From B21-G16 sp003644825 [NCBI: Candidatus Zhuqueibacterota bacterium] (lineage in GTDB: Bacteria; SM23-31; B21-G16): a DNA stretch of 12,955 bases. The stretch lies in assembly GCA_003644825.1 (NCBI GenBank), contig QNDJ01000013.1:1-12955 (forward strand), written 5' to 3'. Positions 6,920 to 12,955 of this stretch are shown piece by piece. The position numbers and the translations under genes were made by a program. The notes beneath the pieces are model-generated. The model was not told the DNA's origin. It ran no database searches and saw nothing but the letters and a program-made list of their open reading frames with translations. Numbering within the stretch: position 1 is the first letter of the stretch; each line of letters opens with the position of its first letter.

Positions 6920-8693
6920 AATCTTCAGCTGTTACAAATGCGACTTCATCACAGGTTGTTATTCCTTCTTTAATTCTTTCTCTTCCCGAAGCTCTTAATG
7001 TTAACATACCTTCTTTTATTGCCAGATCTTTAATTGCCTCTTCATTTATCTGAGAATTTGAAGAAAGAATGACCTGCCTTATCTCTTTATGGAAATAAAG
7101 AGCCTCGTGAATAGCAACCCGTCCTTTATAACCCGAGTAATTACATTTTTCACATCCTGCACCTCTATAAAAGGTCGTATTTTCTATTTCTTCATCAGTA
7201 AAACCCAGAGAAAGCGGTATATTAGGATTAATATTTTTAACTTCTTCTTTACAGTTATTACAGATTGTTCTTACCAGCCTCTGGGCAACAACAATATTTA
7301 TGGCATATGCAATCAGAAATGGTTCAATTCCCATTTTATAAAGCCTTGATACCGCACTGGCAGCATCATTAGTATGCAGGGTGGAAAATGTCAAATGCCC
7401 CGTATTAGCCAGTTTGATAGCAATTTCAGCTGTTTTAAGGTCTCTTATTTCACCAACCATCACTATGTCCGGGTCATGTCGCAGGATACACCGTAGTGCC
7501 TGATCAAAATTCATCTTTTCACCGATCTTTAACTGTCGAGCACCCCGAATTAGATACTCAACCGGTTCCTCAATAGTAATAACATTCAATGTCGGGTCTA
7601 TAACATGGTGTAAAGCAGCCATCAAGGTTGTGCTTTTACCACTTCCAGTAGGTCCTGTAAGAATAACAATACCTGAAGGCTTTTTTATAGCCTTCAGAAA
7701 ATCCTCTTTTGCTTTTTTCTGAAAACCAAGTTTATTTAAATCAGTAATAACCTTTCTATCATCAAGGATTCTTATAACTATACTTTCAAATCTTCTTTGA
7801 TATTCAGAGCCAACAATCGGCAGAATAGAAACCCTGTAACGAATCAGATAATCATCAACTTTTCTCTGAATAAATCCATCCTGAGCTTTTTCTCTTTCAA
7901 ATCGGTTTACATTTTTAGACCTATCCTTGAATACAGCAGCAATAGCTTCTGGTTTTGTATTTTCCTGTCTTAACCACAACTGGAGTTTTCCATCAATTCT
8001 GAATAATATATCAGTTGTTGATTTATCTCTTGGCATAATATGGATATCACTGGCTCCTCTCCGAACAGCCTCAACCAGGCATCCTTCAACGAGATTTACC
8101 AGTAAACTCTGATTGATTTCAGCATCCAGAGCTTCTTCCTGAAATTCTTCTTCTTCCTCAACAGATTGAACCTCCGGAGTAATCTCCTGCAATAACTCAA
8201 GATACTCATTTTCGACAGGTGTTATTTTTTTAATCAATTCATCCAGTTGTTCCATACGACAATAAGCAATCTCATATCTCTTGTATCCAAAGTACATTGC
8301 AATTTCAGGAATTTCCCTGTCAGTAGGGTCTGGTGTAAGGAAAATCAGTGTGTTTTTCTTTTCATCAAGCAATTTGTATGGAATAATTTTTTTCTTTAAT
8401 ACAATCGATCTTTTGTCTTTTGGTAAACCGGATAACACTTCAGAAATGAACTTTAAACATTTATCATCCATTTCATCCTTTGATAAATCCACCTCCCGAA
8501 AAGCATAAATAGAGGCAATTTCCCGATAAACAAGGTGTCTATCCACACTGAAATCATTTATTAAAATTTCTCCGAGTTTTCTTCTTTTCTCAGGTGGTTC
8601 TTTTTCCTGAATTCTAAGCGCAATCTGGACGGTTTCCTCCGAAACTATCCCTTTTTTTATAAGCCTTTCACCTATTCTTGTTAAAGCTTTCAT
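6918..8693 (-). CDS. pilB: PilB/GspE-type pilus extension ATPase
   Basis: Cytoplasmic hexameric ATPase that powers fibre assembly through PilC. At 591 residues it has the usual PilB length. An N-terminal MshEN-type domain (about 1-160) is joined through an acidic linker (178-190) to the N2 domain (195-310, with RRGASDIHIMP and FEREKAQDGFI). The motor domain has Walker A GPTGSGKSTT (347-356), an intact Asp box TIEEPVE (373-379), Walker B VMVGEIRD with Glu415, and a His box TGHLTFSTLHT (431-441). Four cysteines (478, 481, 514, 517) form the zinc site typical of PilB/GspE. Nothing required for catalysis is missing, in contrast to the PilT homologue of the same operon. The gene begins 5 bp after pilC ends; AGGAT lies 8-9 bases upstream. 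Confidence 0.95.
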   Translation of the reverse strand: MKALTRIGERLIKKGIVSEETVQIALRIQEKEPPEKRRKLGEILINDFSVDRHLVYREIASIYAFREVDLSKDEMDDKCLKFISEVLSGLPKDKRSIVLKKKIIPYKLLDEKKNTLIFLTPDPTDREIPEIAMYFGYKRYEIAYCRMEQLDELIKKITPVENEYLELLQEITPEVQSVEEEEEFQEEALDAEINQSLLVNLVEGCLVEAVRRGASDIHIMPRDKSTTDILFRIDGKLQLWLRQENTKPEAIAAVFKDRSKNVNRFEREKAQDGFIQRKVDDYLIRYRVSILPIVGSEYQRRFESIVIRILDDRKVITDLNKLGFQKKAKEDFLKAIKKPSGIVILTGPTGSGKSTTLMAALHHVIDPTLNVITIEEPVEYLIRGARQLKIGEKMNFDQALRCILRHDPDIVMVGEIRDLKTAEIAIKLANTGHLTFSTLHTNDAASAVSRLYKMGIEPFLIAYAINIVVAQRLVRTICNNCKEEVKNINPNIPLSLGFTDEEIENTTFYRGAGCEKCNYSGYKGRVAIHEALYFHKEIRQVILSSNSQINEEAIKDLAIKEGMLTLRASGRERIKEGITTCDEVAFVTAED

Positions 8694-8698
8694 TTGGG

Positions 8699-10051
8699 CT
8701 ATCCTATGTTTTGCATTCCAGGCATTTTTGGTCTTATCACAGCAGTTTCAGATGATACCAGGGTTAGAACAATCATAATGACCATTATAAAAAGTGATAT
8801 AGAAATATTAATAAAATCTATAATGTTTTTAAGTTTGTATGTCGTTTCTTTTTCGTAATAATTTGCCACCTGCAAAGAAGCCATTTTTAATGTTCCGGTT
8901 TCTGCTCCTGAATTTAACCTCGAAAGAGCATTTTTAGGAAAAACACCTGTCTTCTCAAAAGCTTCTACTAATCCTGTTCCTTCTTTAAGCATTAATGGAA
9001 TTGCTATAGTTTTTATCTGATTTTCTATATACTTATTTCTACATGCTTCAGCAGCAATCCTTATTGCCGTAATATTTTCACCTGAACCTGAGTAAAGGCA
9101 ATGAAACACTCTCGAAAATATCTCTATGCTTGTTTTATGAAACAGCCCCCCTATAACCGGTAATTTGATGAGATATTTATCGAAAATAATTCTTCCTCTT
9201 TCAGATTTTATTAACTGTAGAAAAACTAATACTAAAACTATTGTAAAACCAGCAATAAATAGTATATTACTCTGTAGAAAATCACTTATCATCAAAGTCA
9301 TTTTTGTCATAGGTGGTAATGGAATATCATACTTGGTGAACAATTCTGCTGTTTTAGGAAATATATAACCAACATAAAATATTACTGCCCCGAAAAGAGC
9401 AATGAGAACAACTACCGGCATTATAAGAGCCTGTCTTAAACTTTTTTTAAACTCTTCATCTCTTTCCAGGAATTTTGCCGTACTCTCATAAATCGATGCC
9501 ATATCTCCGCTTGTGGAAGCAATACCAAGCATATATGAGGGAAATTTACCAAGAACTGAGGAGTGTTTTTCAAAAACTTCCTTACCATCTTTTCCTTCTT
9601 TCAGTTCCTGATGAATATCTTTTATTGTATTTTTTAATGTATTATTTTCAATATCATTGGATAATAGAGAAAGGATTTCGTCAAACGGGAGTTTTTCTCT
9701 GAGCAAATCCGCACAAATCCTTATAAACATTACCACATCTTTACAGGGCGGTTTAAACTCAAAATCAAATAATTTTTTTTCAACCTTAATAACCGAATAT
9801 CCTATTTTTCTGAGAGCTTTTTCGACATCTTCTTTAGAAAAGGCTTTCTGCTCACCCTTAACAGGTTTTTCAAGTCCTTTCTGTGCTTTATAAAGGAATG
9901 TTCTTTTTTTCTCAAGATTTGTAACGCGAATGGCAAACTTTGCAGTTATTTCTTTGACAGCTTTTCTTGCTTCTCTTGAGTTCCTTGCAGAAAAATATCC
10001 CTGTACTACTTTATTCCTTATGTTTATTCCTTTATATCTATAATCAGCCAT
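8699..10051 (-). CDS. pilC: PilC/GspF-type inner-membrane platform protein
   Basis: Inner-membrane platform (450 aa) on which PilB and PilT act. Two T2SSF domains are visible: residues about 105-232, with GIASTSGDMASIYESTAKFL, and about 306-432, with RLNSGAETGTLKMA and the YYEKET loop. Membrane helices fall near 208-231, 262-281 and 408-432. The N-terminal 100 residues are longer than usual and look like two related half-units: YRYKGINIRNKVVQGYFSA..VTNLEKKR (5-50), then FSKEDVEKALRKIGYSVIKVEKKL (71-94). Both end in a strand followed by E-K-K. The strong AGGA site is 7 bases upstream. It follows the pilin gene after a hairpin-bearing gap, so its level may be set relative to pilin. Confidence 0.93.
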   Translation of the reverse strand: MADYRYKGINIRNKVVQGYFSARNSREARKAVKEITAKFAIRVTNLEKKRTFLYKAQKGLEKPVKGEQKAFSKEDVEKALRKIGYSVIKVEKKLFDFEFKPPCKDVVMFIRICADLLREKLPFDEILSLLSNDIENNTLKNTIKDIHQELKEGKDGKEVFEKHSSVLGKFPSYMLGIASTSGDMASIYESTAKFLERDEEFKKSLRQALIMPVVVLIALFGAVIFYVGYIFPKTAELFTKYDIPLPPMTKMTLMISDFLQSNILFIAGFTIVLVLVFLQLIKSERGRIIFDKYLIKLPVIGGLFHKTSIEIFSRVFHCLYSGSGENITAIRIAAEACRNKYIENQIKTIAIPLMLKEGTGLVEAFEKTGVFPKNALSRLNSGAETGTLKMASLQVANYYEKETTYKLKNIIDFINISISLFIMVIMIVLTLVSSETAVIRPKMPGMQNIG

Positions 10052-10082
10052 TTTACTTTCCTTTCTCTAAACTTTTCATTGA

Positions 10083-10111
10083 AGGCTGCCCGGAATAGAA
10101 CCGGACAGCCT
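10083..10111 (-). promoter_or_regulatory. Stem-loop between the pilin and pilC
   Basis: On the minus-strand transcript an 11-bp stem (arms 10101-10111 and 10083-10093) encloses the 7-base loop TTCTATT. Its only irregularity is one U-G wobble; the same sequence on the plus strand has an A-C mismatch instead, so it is best as minus-strand RNA. It starts 6 bases after the pilin stop codon. No U run follows, so it is more likely a 3' stabiliser, processing site or partial attenuator than a full terminator. It would let the major pilin be made in excess of the machine. Confidence 0.7.
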
Positions 10112-10117
10112 CCTGTA

Positions 10118-10522
10118 TCAGTCAGCTGTAACAGTAGCTAATGTAGGGGTTCCTACCGTTGGAATAGTAATAGAATAAACGGCAAGAGTTCCATCTCCAT
10201 CACCATCTTCCTTTAATGTTCCTGTAACTACAAGAGTTGCACCGGGAGTCCCGGAAATAGCAAAAGAACCGTTCTCATTTGTAGGATTTACACCAAGAGT
10301 TGCAAGTGTTACACCGGTAAAATCTCCAGTAGTTGGTCCACCCATTGAAGCAGGTTTTCTCAGATACTGCTGAGCCTTCTGAGCAATCTGATTCAAATCA
10401 AGTATTACAGCATCCCTGTTGGATTCAAATGCAGACTGATTGAATATATTTAACCCCGCAACAACTGCTATCCCAACAATTATTACCCCCAGAACAATCA
10501 ATAAAAGTTGTTGTTGACCCAT
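10118..10522 (-). CDS. Major pilin-like protein, leaderless type
   Basis: Probable main fibre subunit (134 aa), first gene of the operon. It begins MGQQQLLL and continues as an unbroken hydrophobic helix (about 6-24), then a polar helix (29-55, with NRDAVILDLNQIAQKAQQYL) as in pseudopilins, then a Gly/Thr-rich beta domain. A DGDGDG loop (106-111) could bind calcium, as the C-terminal loop of GspG does. There is no cysteine. The prepilin motif (Gly before FTLIE) is absent: Gly2 is in a possible -1 position, but mature residue 5 is Leu, not Glu. A perfect AGGAGG 8 bases upstream, a likely dedicated promoter and a 3' hairpin all suggest high expression. I recall similar uncharacterised proteins from Ignavibacteria-type genomes; the pilin role is inferred. 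Confidence 0.75.
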   Translation of the reverse strand: MGQQQLLLIVLGVIIVGIAVVAGLNIFNQSAFESNRDAVILDLNQIAQKAQQYLRKPASMGGPTTGDFTGVTLATLGVNPTNENGSFAISGTPGATLVVTGTLKEDGDGDGTLAVYSITIPTVGTPTLATVTAD

Positions 10523-10582
10523 AACTCTTTCCTCCTATATGCTAAGTTAAGTAATATTGTTTTCTCTCCACTGGATAACATT

Positions 10583-10598
10583 TACAATTATTATGCCA
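10583..10598 (-). promoter_or_regulatory. Possible sigma-54-like promoter of the pilin operon
   Basis: Minus strand reads TGGCA (10598-10594), six bases, then TTGTA (10587-10583). The consensus is TGGCAC-N5-TTGCW. The GG and the 10-base spacing fit, but the -12 GC is GT. A start near 10573 would leave a leader of about 50 bases. The same bases can also be read as an extended -10 (TGGCATAAT) for a housekeeping sigma factor without a clear -35. Type IV pilin genes in several bacteria use sigma-54, which is why I report it. Confidence 0.35.
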
Positions 10599-10680
10599 TA
10601 GCAGTTTTGATGATTATTAAGCACTAATTATCGAATTGAACAGAAATTTAATTGATTATTTTTCAGATAAAAATAAATAG

Positions 10681-10696
10681 TGGTTAATATTAACCA
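10681..10696. promoter_or_regulatory. 16-bp perfect palindrome, possible operator
   Basis: TGGTTAATATTAACCA is a perfect 16-bp inverted repeat in the gap between the divergent pilin operon and SHMT gene. Its centre lies about 115 bases upstream of the inferred pilin transcription start, a typical distance for an enhancer-binding activator of sigma-54. It is also about 280 bases upstream of the SHMT start codon. The bound regulator is unknown. Confidence 0.45.
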
Positions 10697-10971
10697 GATT
10701 TATAAAACAGTAAAGGAAGGAAAGCCTGTAAAAGAAATATAAAATTGCAAATTGTTTTTGCTTTATTTTTAATGATTAATACTTTAATCTTTTTTTAAAC
10801 AAATCGTAAGATCTTTTTAAAAAGAAAAAATGTTTATAATCTTCTATAAAATGTTAAACTTATTTTGAATAATAAATAAACATCTTGATTTTATTGTTTA
10901 TCTTTAATATTTTATGAAAACTTAAGTTAATTAGTTTAATAAGAGTGAATATCTCATAATGGAGGTGCAAA

Positions 10972-12369
10972 ATGGATGCATTTGTTGAAAAGACTTTTAA
11001 CCTTGTTAAAAAAACAATCGAAAATAATAGATGGAGACAGGAAGAATGCATTAACCTCATTCCTTCAGAAACAACACCGAGTATTCTCGTTAGATTACTC
11101 GAAATATCTGACCCCTCAGGAAGATATGCAGAGCACAGAACTATGAAAGGAAAAGAAATATATTTTTACCAGGGAATAGACTTTATAAAAGATGTTGAAA
11201 TAGAAGTAAAAAAAGAATTAATAAAATATTTCAACTGTAACGAAGTAGATGTAAGACCTATAAGCGGTCAGATGGCTAATATGGTCGCATTTAATGCTAT
11301 GCTTAAATTTATAAACAGGGGTAATAAAGGAAAACCCTTAAGAAGAATGACAGCCGTGATGAACAATGAACTGACTCACGGAGGGCATCTCAGTTCACAG
11401 CCTATGGGTGCTCTTTTCAACTGTGTTGAAATCGACCCCAATACAGGAAGAGAACGAACCATTGGTTTTCCTGTAAGAAAAGATAACCCTTACAAAACCG
11501 ATATAACAAAACTTGACGAGTTAATAAAAAAATATAAACCTGAACTGATAATATTTGGCAAAAGTATGTTCATATATCCTGAACCTGTAAAAGAAGTTTA
11601 CGATATGGTAAAAGATATGGAAAATAGACCTGTCATTATGTACGATATGGCACATACCCTTGGTTTATATGGAGCTTTTCAGAAACCTTTTGATGAAGGT
11701 GCTGATATTTTAACGGGAAGTACTCATAAAACTTTCTTTGGACCCCAGAGAGGAGTAATAGCAACAAACTTTGACGAGGACTCCCCTTTTAGAAAATTAT
11801 GGATAGATATTAAGAATCGAGCCTTCCCTGGAGCTACAAGTAACCACCATCTTGGTACATTACTGGCACTGCTACTTGCAACTATAGAAATGAATCAATT
11901 CAAAGATGAATATCAATCTCAGGTGATAAAAAATGCTAAATCTTTTGCTCGTTCTCTGAAAAGTTATGGTATAGATGTAGAAGGTGATGAATCTGATGGC
12001 TATACAAAAACTCATCAGGTCCTTATACGGGTGAAAAAATATGATTCTGGCGAAGTAATTGCAAAAAAACTCGAAGAGAATAATATTATAGCAAACTATC
12101 AGGCTTTACCGGATGATGAAAGTTTCATAAATTGCAGTGGAATCCGCCTCGGGGTTCAGGAAATGACAAGATTTGGAATGACTGAAAAAGATTTCGATAC
12201 CATTGCGGGTTTAATGGCAGAAGTAATTGTATATAATAAAAATGTAAAAGATGAGGTGAAAAATCTAAGAAAAAATTTCCTGAAAATGAAATTTTGTTTA
12301 CCGGACAAAGAATCAATAGAGCTTACAAAAAATTTATTAAACAGTATCTATTCTAATTTATCGGGTTAA
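10972..12369 (+). CDS. Divergent serine hydroxymethyltransferase-family PLP enzyme
   Basis: Cytoplasmic fold-type I PLP enzyme of the SHMT family (465 aa; GlyA is usually about 420). The cofactor machinery is intact: the Schiff-base lysine in STHKT (Lys253), Asp225 and His228 in YDMAH, His136 in THGGHL stacking on the ring, and Arg392 in SGIRLG for the substrate carboxylate. Glu33 (NLIPSET) and RYAE (51-54) match the active-site entry. Other positions depart from GlyA: the phosphate-binding SGSQAN is SGQMAN (98-103), YYGG is FYQG (65-68), and a helical C-terminal extension covers about 415-465. It may therefore be true SHMT (serine to glycine, C1 units) or a paralogue such as a beta-hydroxy amino acid aldolase. 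GGAGG 6 bases upstream fixes the start. It is divergent from the pilus operon, with no evident functional link. Confidence 0.82.
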   Translation: MDAFVEKTFNLVKKTIENNRWRQEECINLIPSETTPSILVRLLEISDPSGRYAEHRTMKGKEIYFYQGIDFIKDVEIEVKKELIKYFNCNEVDVRPISGQMANMVAFNAMLKFINRGNKGKPLRRMTAVMNNELTHGGHLSSQPMGALFNCVEIDPNTGRERTIGFPVRKDNPYKTDITKLDELIKKYKPELIIFGKSMFIYPEPVKEVYDMVKDMENRPVIMYDMAHTLGLYGAFQKPFDEGADILTGSTHKTFFGPQRGVIATNFDEDSPFRKLWIDIKNRAFPGATSNHHLGTLLALLLATIEMNQFKDEYQSQVIKNAKSFARSLKSYGIDVEGDESDGYTKTHQVLIRVKKYDSGEVIAKKLEENNIIANYQALPDDESFINCSGIRLGVQEMTRFGMTEKDFDTIAGLMAEVIVYNKNVKDEVKNLRKNFLKMKFCLPDKESIELTKNLLNSIYSNLSG

Positions 12370-12382
12370 TTCAATTACAAAT

Positions 12383-12955
12383 ATGCATAAAAATCTCCTA
12401 ACATATCTCTTATTTATAGCTATCGTATGTAGTTACTCTTTGATTTTTTCACAGACCCTTCCTCTTAAAAACTACAATACAAAAGACGGTTTACCTCAGT
12501 CAACAATTAGATGTATATTTCAGGATTCAAAAGGATTCATCTGGTTCGGCACTTTTAATGGAATCTCAAAATTCAACGGAACTAAATTCTATAATTACAA
12601 TATTGAGAATGGCCTGAGTAATAATACTGTTAATTCAATTATGGAAGACAATAATGGAAATATATGGATTGGTACTCCCAAGGGTCTGAATAAAATGGTT
12701 AATTCGAAAATTACCGTAGAAAAGCTTAAAGGTAATATTACTAAAATCTTAAAAGATAAAAAGGGAAACTTATTTATTCTTATTCCCAAGCAAACCATTT
12801 ACAAATATGATGGAAAAGAGTTCACTCCATTAGATTTTAACTTTAACAAAAAAGAGTTACACATAACTAATTTCGCGCTCGATAAAAAAGATAACATCAT
12901 TTTAATCAATTCAGGAAAACTATATAGATATGATTTTGTTTCTACAAAGGAAATA
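12383..12955 (+). CDS. Two-component-regulator propeller sensor (partial, 5' part)
   Basis: The first 191 codons of a gene that runs off the window. A signal peptide (1-24, ending LIFSQ) is followed by beta-propeller repeats of the Reg_prop type: GLPQSTIRCIFQDSKGFIWF (37-56), then GLSNNTVNSIMEDNNGNIWI (76-95). Both are followed by GT..G(I/L).. blades. Such propellers form the periplasmic sensor of large hybrid kinases or membrane-bound regulators, commonest in Bacteroidota and relatives; the output domain lies outside the window. ATG 12383 begins 13 bp after the SHMT stop, with no recognisable ribosome site, so it may depend on coupling with the SHMT gene. Confidence 0.85.
   Translation, partial: MHKNLLTYLLFIAIVCSYSLIFSQTLPLKNYNTKDGLPQSTIRCIFQDSKGFIWFGTFNGISKFNGTKFYNYNIENGLSNNTVNSIMEDNNGNIWIGTPKGLNKMVNSKITVEKLKGNITKILKDKKGNLFILIPKQTIYKYDGKEFTPLDFNFNKKELHITNFALDKKDNIILINSGKLYRYDFVSTKEI

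Larger units (their letters stand above)
10537..10960. other. Divergent intergenic region
   Basis: Very AT-rich gap between the pilin operon and the SHMT gene. Besides the promoter candidate and the 16-bp palindrome I see no gene or RNA. A TATAAT at 10835-10840 could serve the SHMT gene, but no good -35 box is spaced before it. The short minus-strand frame at 10860-11060 is not credible. Confidence 0.5.

Noticed and set aside
3424-9893. Plus-strand open frames inside the pilus genes (for example 3424-3648, 5127-5381, 7089-7349, 7927-8112, 8281-8508, 9165-9368, 9475-9702, 9657-9893)
   Set aside because: Each lies antisense to a gene with clear family motifs, shows no motif of its own and is explained by the codon bias of the minus-strand genes.
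990-10522. Type II secretion system instead of a pilus
   Set aside because: A PilT homologue and PilM/PilN/PilO-type proteins are present, and no GspC, GspL or canonical GspG-K set is seen. A pilus-like machine fits better.
10814-10825. CTTTTTAAAAAG palindrome
   Set aside because: It is short and made almost wholly of A and T in a very AT-rich stretch, so it is expected by chance.
10835-10840. TATAAT as -10 box for the SHMT gene
   Set aside because: No acceptable -35 element at the right spacing, and such hexamers are common in this AT-rich gap.
10860-11060. Minus-strand frame of 66 codons over the SHMT start
   Set aside because: It overlaps the well-supported start of the SHMT gene, has no ribosome site and is low-complexity AT-rich.
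12125-12798. Minus-strand frames at 12125-12316 and 12595-12798
   Set aside because: They are antisense to the SHMT-family and propeller genes, without motifs.

Overview
The window holds one coherent functional block: a nine-gene, tightly packed minus-strand operon for a type IV pilus-like machine (10522 down to 990). Divergent to it are two plus-strand genes, a serine hydroxymethyltransferase-family enzyme and the start of a two-component-regulator-propeller sensor. The remaining 989 bases at the left end contain no gene and are packed with palindromic repeats. The DNA is AT-rich throughout. The propeller sensor, the style of the repeats and the pilins starting with MGQQQLLL suggest a member of the FCB superphylum (Bacteroidota/Ignavibacteriota/Calditrichota-like or a related candidate phylum). 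This placement is inference from memory of such genomes, not something the sequence proves.

Region by region. 1-989: two diverged copies of a unit of about 240 bp (1-243 and 657-903), plus several short palindromes, some followed by a shared tail ending in TTTGTAG. 990-10522 (minus): in transcription order, a major pilin-like protein, PilC platform, PilB extension ATPase, a small pilin-like protein, a PilW-like minor pilin, a PilT-like ATPase, a PilM-PilN fusion, a PilO-PilP fusion and a short PilQ-type secretin. Gaps between genes are 3-17 bp, apart from 66 bp with a strong hairpin after the pilin. 10523-10971: divergent intergenic region with a 16-bp perfect palindrome and a possible sigma-54-like promoter facing the pilin. 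10972-12369 (plus): SHMT-family enzyme. 12383 to the window end (plus): propeller sensor, cut by the edge.

How the genes would work together: PilB, through PilC, drives assembly of the pilin. The PilM-N/PilO-P pair would form the alignment complex between the inner-membrane motor and the PilQ secretin. The PilT homologue would retract or tune the fibre. PilB and PilT together favour a type IV pilus over a type II secretion system.

The unusual points are these. None of the three pilin-like proteins has a canonical prepilin peptidase signal or the Glu at mature position 5. The PilMNOP set is condensed into two fusion proteins. The secretin is only 389 residues. The PilT homologue has lost the acidic pair of its Asp box. 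No prepilin peptidase gene lies in the window. These together make the locus a divergent, compact pilus system worth describing in its own right.
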